Positions 17,215 through 26,525 of a DNA stretch of 64,000 nucleotides are shown in pieces. Position numbers and translations under genes: made by a program. This DNA comes from Chitinophagaceae bacterium PMP191F (GTDB lineage: Bacteria; Bacteroidota; Bacteroidia; Chitinophagales; Chitinophagaceae): the NCBI GenBank assembly GCA_001302245.1, contig LGYU01000001.1, forward strand, positions 124,001 to 188,000. Direction: 5' to 3'. The notes under the pieces are model-generated. The model was not told the origin of the DNA and ran no database searches. It worked only from the letters and a program-made list of their open reading frames with translations. Each line of letters starts with the position of its first letter. Position 1 is the first letter of the stretch.

Positions 17215-17637
17215 TCACATCTTTGTAAATACAGTTCTACCTGTATTCAGTAAAAAGCTGATGCCTGGTGCGTATACTTTTCGTACGTAATGTTTTACTT
17301 CCGTGGCCTTGATCTTAAAATAAGGCTTATCATTTTTCATAGAGCCGAACGCCGGCATGGCAGCTTGTGCAGCTTCACAGGTAGCCATGATGGTGAAATA
17401 CTTATTCATTTCCTTATCGGCAAACTTCATATAAACAGGAATTACAGCGTCTGACGCCAGTAAAGAAATCATCCTGGCATCATCACAGGTGATCAGTACA
17501 TCACCATTTTCATCTTTATTAATACATTGAACCAGGAATCTGCCCTGACCTTTTTTGTTGCCCAACTGGCATCTTAGTATGGCGTGATGACAACTGACCA
17601 TTTCCTGTGCTAATTTTTGTAGACTATAGCTTTTCAT
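17215..17637 (-). CDS. FMN split-barrel-like small protein
   Basis: A protein of 140 residues with a beta-rich pattern (HAILRCQLGNKKGQGRFLVQCIN, then DVLITCDDARMISLL) weakly resembling the pyridoxamine-5'-phosphate-oxidase/FMN-binding split barrel. No signal peptide or membrane segment. It follows a better-supported split-barrel gene by 30 bp on the same strand and shares its terminator, so the two probably work together. Family assignment is tentative; function unknown. Confidence 0.6.
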   Translation of the reverse strand: MKSYSLQKLAQEMVSCHHAILRCQLGNKKGQGRFLVQCINKDENGDVLITCDDARMISLLASDAVIPVYMKFADKEMNKYFTIMATCEAAQAAMPAFGSMKNDKPYFKIKATEVKHYVRKVYAPGISFLLNTGRTVFTKM

Positions 17638-17667
17638 AACCCCTCATTTTATCTGTAATCAAAAAAA

Positions 17668-18162
17668 CTAAGCCTGAGGCAACAAATGATAATGTTTTTG
17701 CCCCGGTGTGGCATTGAAGAACCAGCGGCAGGTATTTTTCCACAGTGTGTCAAACAAGGTTTCCTTGCGTGGTATGCTTTCAAAATAATCTGCTTTCAGC
17801 ACCTGTACCTTGATGAGCATGATCTCATTGGATACTACATTCTGCATCAGGCTTCCAAGATATTCGAGTCCGTCGATAATTTCGGGATCATCAATGATCC
17901 ACGCTTTGCCTGTTATCTGCAGGTAGTAAGGCGTACCTTTTTTATAAAAATCAAGTTGCGCAGGAAATTCTTTTTCCATTGCCTGTATATTTCGATAGGA
18001 ATTTTGGATGAAGAACCACACCTGACCGGCATCATCAACGTGTACGGTATTGACGATGTGGGTAGGAAGTTTCAGCACGTGGCTGCTTAGGCTGGAAAAT
18101 AAAGCACTTCTGATGTCGCTTATCTTCTCTTTTAAAAAGCCGATTGTTTTTTCCGGTAGCAT
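17668..18162 (-). CDS. pyridoxamine 5'-phosphate oxidase-family stress protein
   Basis: A protein of 164 residues. The core shows the split-barrel pattern VNTVHVDDAGQVWFFIQNSY followed by FPAQLDFYKKGTPYYLQITGKAWIIDDPE, as in general-stress-protein-26-like FMN/F420-binding proteins, which are broader than true PNP oxidases. It is cytoplasmic and probably binds FMN. First of a two-gene minus-strand unit; a TGGTAT-type motif lies 39 bp upstream of its start. The substrate is unknown. Confidence 0.72.
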   Translation of the reverse strand: MLPEKTIGFLKEKISDIRSALFSSLSSHVLKLPTHIVNTVHVDDAGQVWFFIQNSYRNIQAMEKEFPAQLDFYKKGTPYYLQITGKAWIIDDPEIIDGLEYLGSLMQNVVSNEIMLIKVQVLKADYFESIPRKETLFDTLWKNTCRWFFNATPGQKHYHLLPQA

Positions 18163-18185
18163 AGTCGTCCAGTTTAGAGTAATAA

Positions 18186-18201
18186 TTAAATTTTGATACC
18201 A
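18186..18201 (-). promoter_or_regulatory. candidate sigma-54-like promoter before split-barrel pair
   Basis: On the minus strand TGGTATCAAAATTTAA, with TGG 39 bp upstream of the ATG at 18162. It has the -24-like TGGTAT and a TTTAA right half at the usual distance. Confidence 0.35.
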
Positions 18202-18815
18202 ACCTCAATGTGATGCGTCCCTATTACTATTTATATACGTAAGAAAAGTCTGTAGATTTTTTTCCACAAGGAAAAAGCACGCCCTTGTTCAATCATTTCG
18301 TCGGTTCAATTGCATGTTTTACAGCTGTTGTAGGCGCATTGCTACAGGTAATGCTGCTCTGGCGCAACTAACGATTTTTACTTTTCAGTAAGATTTTCAT
18401 GGCTTTGTGTGGGTTTGCAATATGAAGACTTGGCTGGCCCGTCTTTTTATCTTTAATGAGACTGATGTATGGAAGATGGGTGGATTTAACTGGATAAAAT
18501 GAGGAAAACTTATATGGCGAAAGACATCTGTGCGTGGAAAGTGCAAATGTACCGGGGAATAACCAGGCAATGCATGCTGGCGATAAAATTTTCTGATAAT
18601 GAGCACTGTATGATCAATTCATGCCGGAACATCTTAAATTAGAAGAAAAATTACAGGTTACAGGTAAGAGTAAGGAAGTGTAGAATGGAAGCCGCAATAA
18701 AAGTATTTTTACCTGAACATTTGTGGCAAATGATATACAAGGTTGTGCAGCAGGGCAGTATTTGGGTTTTAAAAATCAGCAGACAACATTTGAATGGTAA
18801 CAGTATAACAGGCTA
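18202..18815. other. intergenic region, no gene seen
   Basis: About 610 bp between divergent genes with no convincing coding frame on either strand. A 69-codon minus-strand frame (18397-18606) lacks any recognisable feature. The region presumably holds the tamB promoter near its right end, but no clear consensus was found. Confidence 0.5.
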
Positions 18816-21800
18816 ATGAGCAAACGTAAAACTATACGAAAGATTATAGTAGGTATCCTGTTGGGCATTGTGGGGCTGTTGCTGTTGGTGATGTTGTTGT
18901 TGCAAACGCAATGGGCCAAGAATCTTATCCGGGAAAAGGCAGAAGCATTTCTGCAGAAAAAATTACAAACAGCTGTGCATATCGGCAAGCTGGATTATAG
19001 TTTACCCACCTGGATTGAGATCAGGGATATTTACGTAGAAGACCGTACAAAAGATACACTGTTGCGTGCAACAAGATTGCGCGTAGATATTGATATGCTG
19101 GATCTGTTGTTCAACAATATCAATATCCGGCATGTTACACTGGAGCATACTGCTGCCAGTCTGCACCGTTCACCCGGCGACTCTACATTTAACTTCCAGT
19201 TTATTATTGATGCATTTGCCAGTAAAGACACTACACCTGTTGTAAAAGATACTACTGCACTGAAAATGGTGTTGAACAAATTATCGCTTACAGATATCAA
19301 ACTGAATTACCGCGATAGTTTTGCCAGCATGCAGTTTACTGCATGGATCAATCACCTGCAAACAACCGTTAATACTTTTCAGCCCGATAAACTTCATTTT
19401 GCCGTTAACAGGTTTGAGGCTGATACCGTAAACTTTAATATGGTAAGCTGGCAGCAACCCGTTGTACAAAAAACGCAGGTTACAAAGGATACCACAGCAG
19501 GCGTGCCGTTGCTGGTAAGTGCGGACCTTTTTTCATTACAACACATCAATGTCAGTTATGCTGACAGCAGCTCAAAACTGTATTACGCCAATAACATTGG
19601 TGTATTGCATTTGACAAAAGTTGATTTTGATCTTGCCGGTATGAAGGCTGTTGCGGATGAAGCATTACTGAATAATTCAGCTATTGTATTCAGCAGTTTT
19701 ACACCACCTGTTCCAGCTACTAAAAAAGATACCGCTACAGCAGAACTCCCTGCTCCTTCCTGGAAGGTGAATGTGCAGCAATTGCAAATGGCCGATAACA
19801 GTTTCCGTATGGATAATACCGCCATTCCTGTACAGGCAGCCGGGGTAGACATGAACCACTTACAGCTAACCGGTCTGAAAACAGATATCAGGAATATCTA
19901 TTACGCCGGTATAGATAGCATTACGTTGCTGGTGAAACAGCTGGCAGTAAAAGATCGTAGCGGGTTGCAGGTAGATACCACGCATCTTGACCTGGTACTT
20001 TCCGGAAAGCAATTGTCTGCCACAGATCTCTATTTGCAAACGCCCCGCAGCCTCATTCGCGATAAAGCAATATTACATTTTGATTCACTGGCAGCTATTA
20101 CGGTACAACCCGCCAGATTTTCGGTAGAAGCCAGTCTGGTAAATACCCGGCTGGCTGTCAGCGACCTGTTATTGTTTGCACCACAATTAAAACCACGTTT
20201 TACTGCAGAACAACAGAATGGGGTGGTACTGGTAAACACGCGGATGGATGGTACGCTGGCCCGTCTTGAAGTGCCTGTGTTGCAGGTAAACCTGCCGGGT
20301 GGCTCGCGTATAAATGGTCGTGCTGTAGTGTACAACTTAACTGATCCTGATAAATTGGGTTATGAATTTGTAGCAGCTCCGGTAATGGTGAATATGAAAG
20401 ACATTGCGGGCTTTTTACCGGATTCATTGCGCGCACACATTGCTACTTTGCCTAAACAGGTATACTTGAGTGGCCGCTTCAGCGGAAATTTGCAAAACCT
20501 GCAAACGGATGCTACAATAAAAGCAGATTCGCAGTTGTTATCGCTGAAAGGCCGTATTCAGAATATGACAGACCCTAAAAAACTAAAGTATGATCTGCTG
20601 TTCAGAAAAAGCTATGTTACACGATCATTCATATACAATTTTGTACCGGCCGATTCGCTGCCCATTTCGTTACCAGAATGGGTAAGCCTCGAAGGCATTC
20701 TGAAAGGTGATATGAACAATGTATATCCTGATGTGGTGATCAGTTCATCATATGGTGTGGCCAATGTAAAAGGTGCCGTAACCAACCTGCAGCAACCTGC
20801 CCGTGCAGAATATGGTCTTACTGCAGGGTTGCATACATTCCGCCTGGGTACTTTGCTAAAACAGGATAGTACGCTGAGTAATGTGAGTGGCTCTGTAATG
20901 ATCACAGGACACGGGTTAGATACTGCTACCATCAACGCACAGGTAAAAGCTAATATTGATACAATAGGATTGCTGGGCTATAATTACCAGCGTATAGACC
21001 TGGATGCTGCGGTAGAACGCAAAAACGCCAAATACAGCCTGAATATCGGAGATCCCAACCTGCGGTTAAGTGCCAGTGGCGATGTGGATCTTAACGATCG
21101 TTATCCAACGGTTCAATCCATTATACAATTAGATACAGCCCGGCTGATGGCCCTGGGATTTTACAATGACACCCTGGATATATCAACCAAAGCAAGTATT
21201 GATTTTAAAAGCCTTGATCCGAAAAGACCCGATGGTCAGTTGCTGATCACGCGAACATTGCTTACCCGCGATCGGGAAAAATATTTCCTAGACACCATAC
21301 AGGGTATTGCCGGTTATACAGACAGCTCCATCAATTTCGGATTGCATTCTGCTATAGCTGATATGCAGGCATCGGGTCAGTTTGATTATACCAAACTGGG
21401 ACCGGCGCTGCAGGGCCTGATCAAAAAATATTATCAGAGCAATGCTACTGATACATTGCTGGCGAGTGACACTTCTGTAACTGTAGATCCGCAACGGTTG
21501 AACCTGGCGTTGAAAGTATTTAACCATCCTTTGTGGCAGGCACTGCTACCAGGACTTACAAGGTTTGAAACCATTACTGCCAATGCCAACCTGGATACAT
21601 ACCGCGACAGCGGGCTGAACCTGCAGCTCAATATCCCTTTCCTGAATTACAGCGGCATTATACTGGCAAAAGCTCAACTGAATGCCAATGGGAACAGGCA
21701 ACAATTGCAATATGATTTTGCTGCACAGCGGGTACATGTAAACAATACCATTATATATGCGCCTTCTGTAAAAGGAAACCTTGAAAATAATACAGCAGAT

Positions 21801-24101
21801 ATTATGGTAAGCCTGAAAGACCGCAGACTGGTGGAAAGGCACCGTTTCCGCGCCATTGCATTTTTATCAGATACGGCCTATTCATTAAAACTGCCGGGTG
21901 AACTGGTGCTGGATTATAAACCGTGGACAGTGCATACGCCCAACTTATTGCGTTATGCAAACAATACCATCACTGCCAATAATTTCAGGTTTGGCTACAA
22001 AAAACAACTGATCGCGGCACAGACTGATTTTTCCAAACCCAATTTACCCTTACAACTGTCTATTGACAGTTTCCAGCTTTCTACTATCACTTCCTTTTTT
22101 GGAAAGGATACTGCCTTCCTGGAAGGACAGTTGAATACGGATATTGAAATAGCTGATTTTACCAAACAACTGCCTTCATTCAATGGAAAAGCATCCATAG
22201 CCAACATTGCGTATAATAAAAAACCGATCGGCGATCTGAATGCCGAGTTTAAAAAAGCAGATGAAAATACAGTAAGTGTGGATATGATGCTGAGCAAGCA
22301 GGGCAATGATGCCGTGATCAAAGGAAATTACTACCTGAATAATGCAGAGAAACAACTGGATGTGGATATACAGTTACATCATCTTAATGCAGCAGCTATA
22401 GAACCTTTTACTTCCGGTTCGCTGAAAGATGTTACCGGTAGTATTACCGGTCAGCTGAATATTACTGGTAAAGTGCAGCAACCGGAATGGGGCGGCAACC
22501 TGAAAATGGATACATTATTGTTCAAGGCGGTTGCCTTGGGTACACGATACAGGATCTATAATCAGAATATTGAGTTCAGATACCCCAATATCAGTTTTAA
22601 TAAATTTTCCATTACCGATTCGCAGGCACACAAACTGGTAATAGACGGTACTGTAAAATCAAATACTCTTTCTTCTTATGCACTTGATCTGGGCATCAGG
22701 GCCGATCGTTTTACTGTGGTAGATGCGCAACGGACTGCAGACAATATGGTATATGGTTATGCAGAAGTGTCCACCAACATCAATGTAAAAGGTACTACAG
22801 ATCGTCCTTCGGTTGATGGCAACGTAACTGTCAATGATAAAACAAAACTGTATTATGTAATGCCGCAGCAGAACAGCAATGCAGAAGATGCCCGGAAGAT
22901 TGTACGTTTTGTGGATATGGATACAGTAGACAGGGCTAAAATAGCCGATGTGTTTGAAGATGATAGGGGCGATACGCTGACAGGCGGCGGCATTGATTAC
23001 AATGTGGACATGCGCATTAACAAAGCAGCTGTGATTAGTGTGATCATCGATCCTTCTACCGGCGACGAATTGCAGGTGCAGGGTACCGCTTCGCTCAACG
23101 CGGGAGTGGATGCTGCGGGCAATATGGCGCTTACGGGTGTGTACGAGCTGGAAGGCGGTTTTTACCAGTTAAATAAAATTGTAAAAAAGAAATTCACACT
23201 GCAGTCAGGCAGCACCATTACGTTTGCCGGCGATCCTACACAGGGGGTGGCAGATATTACAGCCGTATACACTACCATGACATCGCCGGGCAACCTGATC
23301 GGTACAGAAATAGCAGGCGCTACGCAGGGCGTTTCTTCAGGGTATAATGAAAGAATACCTTTTAATGTACTATTGAAACTGAAAGGCCAGCTGACACATC
23401 CGGAAATCTCATTCGACATTGAAACGCCACAAAATACTGCCGGTGTAAATTCACAGTTGGCCACAGCTATTGACAGCAAACTGACCCAAATGCGCAGCGA
23501 TCCTACACTGATGAACAAACAGGTGTTCTCGCTGCTGGTACTGAACCGTTTTGTAGCCGAACAAAGTAACGACTTTTTTGGTGGTGGCGGTGGTTTAAAT
23601 GCCGGAACAGCAGCGCAACAGAGCGTAAGCCAGTTCCTGTCTGAAGCACTGAACCAGGTGGCACAGGACCTGGTGAAAGGAGTGGATATTAACATGAATG
23701 TAGAGTCTTACGAAACTGTAAACTCATCCAACAGAACTGATCTGAATGTAAATGTGTCCAAAGGATTTCTGAATGACAGGCTTACCATTTCAGTGGGCAA
23801 GAATTTTGTATTGGAAGGTTCAGATCCGTCAGCGCAGGGAAATACTGATATGCAGTTTTTACCGGATATTACCACTACCTACAAACTGACACGTGATGGA
23901 AAATACCTGTTACGCGCTTATCGTAAAAATCAGTATGAGGCAATACTGGATGGTTACTTTATAGAAACAGGTGTGGCATTCAGCATTACCATGAACTATA
24001 GCCGGTTCAAACAGTTGTTTGAAAAACAAAAGAAAAGACGCGGCCGTACGCGTAATGCGGATGATACAAATAATGATGTTAATACCAATACCAAAAATTA
24101 A
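18816..24101 (+). CDS. tamB: translocation and assembly module protein TamB
   Basis: A 1761-residue AsmA/TamB-superfamily protein. It has a basic N-terminus and one transmembrane helix (about 10-29, KIIVGILLGIVGLLLLVMLLL), then a very long run of beta-strand-rich repeats typical of bridge-like lipid-transfer proteins. The C-terminal DUF490/TamB domain lies at about 1330-1700 (GGIDYNVDMRINKAAVISV, then ELQVQGTASLNAGVD and GVYELEGGFYQLN). It is expected to span the periplasm and serve outer-membrane lipid supply or protein assembly with a TamA/BamA-type barrel. That partner is encoded immediately downstream. The length is usual for Bacteroidota. Confidence 0.93.
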   Translation: MSKRKTIRKIIVGILLGIVGLLLLVMLLLQTQWAKNLIREKAEAFLQKKLQTAVHIGKLDYSLPTWIEIRDIYVEDRTKDTLLRATRLRVDIDMLDLLFNNINIRHVTLEHTAASLHRSPGDSTFNFQFIIDAFASKDTTPVVKDTTALKMVLNKLSLTDIKLNYRDSFASMQFTAWINHLQTTVNTFQPDKLHFAVNRFEADTVNFNMVSWQQPVVQKTQVTKDTTAGVPLLVSADLFSLQHINVSYADSSSKLYYANNIGVLHLTKVDFDLAGMKAVADEALLNNSAIVFSSFTPPVPATKKDTATAELPAPSWKVNVQQLQMADNSFRMDNTAIPVQAAGVDMNHLQLTGLKTDIRNIYYAGIDSITLLVKQLAVKDRSGLQVDTTHLDLVLSGKQLSATDLYLQTPRSLIRDKAILHFDSLAAITVQPARFSVEASLVNTRLAVSDLLLFAPQLKPRFTAEQQNGVVLVNTRMDGTLARLEVPVLQVNLPGGSRINGRAVVYNLTDPDKLGYEFVAAPVMVNMKDIAGFLPDSLRAHIATLPKQVYLSGRFSGNLQNLQTDATIKADSQLLSLKGRIQNMTDPKKLKYDLLFRKSYVTRSFIYNFVPADSLPISLPEWVSLEGILKGDMNNVYPDVVISSSYGVANVKGAVTNLQQPARAEYGLTAGLHTFRLGTLLKQDSTLSNVSGSVMITGHGLDTATINAQVKANIDTIGLLGYNYQRIDLDAAVERKNAKYSLNIGDPNLRLSASGDVDLNDRYPTVQSIIQLDTARLMALGFYNDTLDISTKASIDFKSLDPKRPDGQLLITRTLLTRDREKYFLDTIQGIAGYTDSSINFGLHSAIADMQASGQFDYTKLGPALQGLIKKYYQSNATDTLLASDTSVTVDPQRLNLALKVFNHPLWQALLPGLTRFETITANANLDTYRDSGLNLQLNIPFLNYSGIILAKAQLNANGNRQQLQYDFAAQRVHVNNTIIYAPSVKGNLENNTADIMVSLKDRRLVERHRFRAIAFLSDTAYSLKLPGELVLDYKPWTVHTPNLLRYANNTITANNFRFGYKKQLIAAQTDFSKPNLPLQLSIDSFQLSTITSFFGKDTAFLEGQLNTDIEIADFTKQLPSFNGKASIANIAYNKKPIGDLNAEFKKADENTVSVDMMLSKQGNDAVIKGNYYLNNAEKQLDVDIQLHHLNAAAIEPFTSGSLKDVTGSITGQLNITGKVQQPEWGGNLKMDTLLFKAVALGTRYRIYNQNIEFRYPNISFNKFSITDSQAHKLVIDGTVKSNTLSSYALDLGIRADRFTVVDAQRTADNMVYGYAEVSTNINVKGTTDRPSVDGNVTVNDKTKLYYVMPQQNSNAEDARKIVRFVDMDTVDRAKIADVFEDDRGDTLTGGGIDYNVDMRINKAAVISVIIDPSTGDELQVQGTASLNAGVDAAGNMALTGVYELEGGFYQLNKIVKKKFTLQSGSTITFAGDPTQGVADITAVYTTMTSPGNLIGTEIAGATQGVSSGYNERIPFNVLLKLKGQLTHPEISFDIETPQNTAGVNSQLATAIDSKLTQMRSDPTLMNKQVFSLLVLNRFVAEQSNDFFGGGGGLNAGTAAQQSVSQFLSEALNQVAQDLVKGVDINMNVESYETVNSSNRTDLNVNVSKGFLNDRLTISVGKNFVLEGSDPSAQGNTDMQFLPDITTTYKLTRDGKYLLRAYRKNQYEAILDGYFIETGVAFSITMNYSRFKQLFEKQKKRRGRTRNADDTNNDVNTNTKN

Positions 24102-24157
24102 CTGATATCAGCACACAAAAAACATATTATTGCTGCATTATATTATGCCTGATCATC

Positions 24158-26410
24158 GTGTTCACCTCCTGTGGAGTGCGCCGTTTTTTGCCACCGGGAG
24201 AGAGATTGTATGATGGTGTACAGGTAAAGGTAGAGCGTGATTCATTGGTAAAGGAATCAGCAAAATCTATCAGGAACCAGTTGGAAGATATCAGTTTTCC
24301 CAAACGCAACAAGCGCTTACTGGGTGCTCCCTATAAAGTATGGTGGTGGTATGCGCTGGGTGAACCAAAAAAAGAAAAGGGATTGCGTTATTGGCTGCGC
24401 AACAAACTGGGAGAGCCCCCTGTACTGAGCAGCCAGGTAAAAGTGAGCGATAATGCGGAAAATATGCAGAGCTACCTGGATAACAATGGTTATTTCCGTT
24501 CCAGTGTAACAGGTGACACTGTAAACACCAAATGGCGTTTTAAAGCAGTGTACGAAGCACAGGTAAGCAATCCTTATTACCTGAAGGAAGTAACGCTGGT
24601 CAATGACAGTTCCCCTGTATCTATTGCCATGTCAAAACTGAAAGGGAAGCCTCGCTTAAAGTCCGGCGAACGTTACCAGCTCAATAATGTAAAATCAGAA
24701 CGTGACAGGCTGGATGTGGCTATGAAACGCAGGGGATATTATTTCTTTAACCCTGATTACATGGTAGGGGTATTAGATACTACTGTAGGTAACTACCAGA
24801 CCAATATCTATATGCAGGTAAAACGCAGTGTACCAGGTGAAGCCCGTTATCCGCAAACCATTCGCAGGATTGCCATATTCCCTCAATATTCATTGTTGTC
24901 ATCACGTAATGATACATCGCTGCGCAAAGCAATTATGTACGACAGCCTGCTGATCCGCGATTCAGCACAGGCTTTCAAACCTCAGCTTTTCGGGAGGCTG
25001 GTTACTTTCAGGCCCGGGGCTTTATATGATGTGCGACAGCATAACAATACACAGAACCGGTTTATCAATGCAGGGGTGTTTAGGTTTGTGAAAAATCAGT
25101 ACAGGCCGGTACCAGCCAACGATACCACCAAACCTCATCAACTGGATGTATATTATTATCTTACACCCTCTCCCAAAAAGAATATCAATTTTGAAATAGG
25201 TGGATTTACTAAATCCAACTCTTTTACAGGCGGTCAGTTAAATGTAAACTGGCGCAACAGGAATGCATTGAAGGGAGCAGAGCAACTAATGGTAAAAACC
25301 TACGGTGCCTTTGAATTTTCATTGAGCGACAGTCTGAAGAATAATAACAACTGGCGCCTGGGTACAGAAGTGTCTTTTACATTCCCGCGTTTTGTAACAC
25401 CCATACATATTAAAGAAAGCAGCCTGTTTCCGCCACGTACACGTTTCCTGGTAGGGTATGAATGGTTGCGCAGGCAGGGGTTATACACTAAAAGTTCATT
25501 CCGCCTGCAATATGATCTGAACTGGAAAGAACAGGCTACCAAGGAACATACATTTTCACCCATCAGCATCACTTACACAAGGGCTACCAATTTCAGTGAT
25601 GCATACAAGGCACAGATTGCGGCCAATCCGGCTATTGCTTACAGTACCCTGACTGAGATCATTCCGGCTACTTTTTACAACTTTACCTATAATACAGTTC
25701 GTCCCAATGCAGCCAATATCTTTTATTTCAGCGGAAATGCAGAAGTATCAGGCAATGTTATGGGATTGGTCAATAAACCTTCCGGTTATTTTTCCAAAGA
25801 AATATTGGGAGCCTTCTTTGCGCAATATGCCAAACTGGATGCCGACCTGAGATACAGCCGTCGTTTAGGGCCTGGTTCGTACCTGGCTAACAGGGTATTT
25901 ATAGGGGCTAGCCATCCGTATGGCAACTCGCCTTACCTGCCATTTTCAAGACAGTTCATTATTGGCGGTACCAATAGTTTGCGTGGTTTCCGTCCGCGTG
26001 CACTGGGGCCTGGTACTGTAACGCCCGATGCCTATTACCAGATCTATTACCCGCAGGTAGGTGGCGATTATAAACTGGAGTTCAATACAGAGTTCCGTTT
26101 CACTATTGCAGGAAGTCTGAAAGGTGCATTATTTGCCGAAGGTGGTAATATCTGGACCAAAGACACCTTATTGTATGGTCCAAAGGGTAAGCTGAGCAAA
26201 GATTTTCTGAAACAACTGGCATTTGATGCAGGTTTTGGAATACGCTATGACCTTTCCTTTATTATTATCCGTCTTGACCTGGGATTTCCGCTGCGTATCC
26301 CCTGGAACCCTGAAGGAACACAATGGGTAGCTGATAAGATCAATCCGTTCAGCGGAAGCTGGAGAAGCGATTACCTGGTGGTTAACTTTGGCATAGGTTA
26401 TCCCTTCTGA
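24158..26410 (+). CDS. TamA/BamA-like outer-membrane barrel (start uncertain)
   Basis: A 750-residue member of the Omp85 superfamily counted from GTG 24158. POTRA-like N-terminal segments (about 20-280) precede a 16-strand barrel containing the lid-loop signature FIIGGTNSLRGFRPRALGPG and ending in the C-terminal strand VVNFGIGYPF. Partner of the preceding TamB. The start is odd: reading upstream in frame gives a perfect lipoprotein signal (STQKTYYCCIILCLIIVFTSC) but no ATG, GTG or TTG before an in-frame stop at 24080. Either an unusual initiator (ATC at 24107 or ATT at 24137) is used, or translation begins at GTG 24158, two residues before the T-S-C lipobox. Confidence 0.88.
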   Translation: MFTSCGVRRFLPPGERLYDGVQVKVERDSLVKESAKSIRNQLEDISFPKRNKRLLGAPYKVWWWYALGEPKKEKGLRYWLRNKLGEPPVLSSQVKVSDNAENMQSYLDNNGYFRSSVTGDTVNTKWRFKAVYEAQVSNPYYLKEVTLVNDSSPVSIAMSKLKGKPRLKSGERYQLNNVKSERDRLDVAMKRRGYYFFNPDYMVGVLDTTVGNYQTNIYMQVKRSVPGEARYPQTIRRIAIFPQYSLLSSRNDTSLRKAIMYDSLLIRDSAQAFKPQLFGRLVTFRPGALYDVRQHNNTQNRFINAGVFRFVKNQYRPVPANDTTKPHQLDVYYYLTPSPKKNINFEIGGFTKSNSFTGGQLNVNWRNRNALKGAEQLMVKTYGAFEFSLSDSLKNNNNWRLGTEVSFTFPRFVTPIHIKESSLFPPRTRFLVGYEWLRRQGLYTKSSFRLQYDLNWKEQATKEHTFSPISITYTRATNFSDAYKAQIAANPAIAYSTLTEIIPATFYNFTYNTVRPNAANIFYFSGNAEVSGNVMGLVNKPSGYFSKEILGAFFAQYAKLDADLRYSRRLGPGSYLANRVFIGASHPYGNSPYLPFSRQFIIGGTNSLRGFRPRALGPGTVTPDAYYQIYYPQVGGDYKLEFNTEFRFTIAGSLKGALFAEGGNIWTKDTLLYGPKGKLSKDFLKQLAFDAGFGIRYDLSFIIIRLDLGFPLRIPWNPEGTQWVADKINPFSGSWRSDYLVVNFGIGYPF

Positions 26411-26466
26411 TATTTACAACCGTATAATATTGTATGCCTGTTTTCTCTCGCGCCCTATTCCCCCGA

Positions 26467-26482
26467 TGGTACAAATATTGAA
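26467..26482 (+). promoter_or_regulatory. candidate sigma-54 promoter before AsmA-like gene
   Basis: TGGTACAAATATTGAA, 59 bp before the ATG at 26526. The -24 half and a TTGAA -12 half are at correct spacing; 9 of 12 fixed positions match. Confidence 0.35.
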
Positions 26483-26525
26483 TGCCTGTAAGTATCAATG
26501 AACCGCAGATCCTAAACTTGTCTAC

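Noticed and set aside
18397-18606. 69-codon minus-strand frame in the gap before tamB
   Set aside because: No motif, signal or family resemblance, and no promoter or terminator around it.
24117-24122. Frameshift in the A-run as explanation for the missing TamA-like start
   Set aside because: Adding or removing one A joins frames that contain a stop or no ATG, so it does not restore a normal start.
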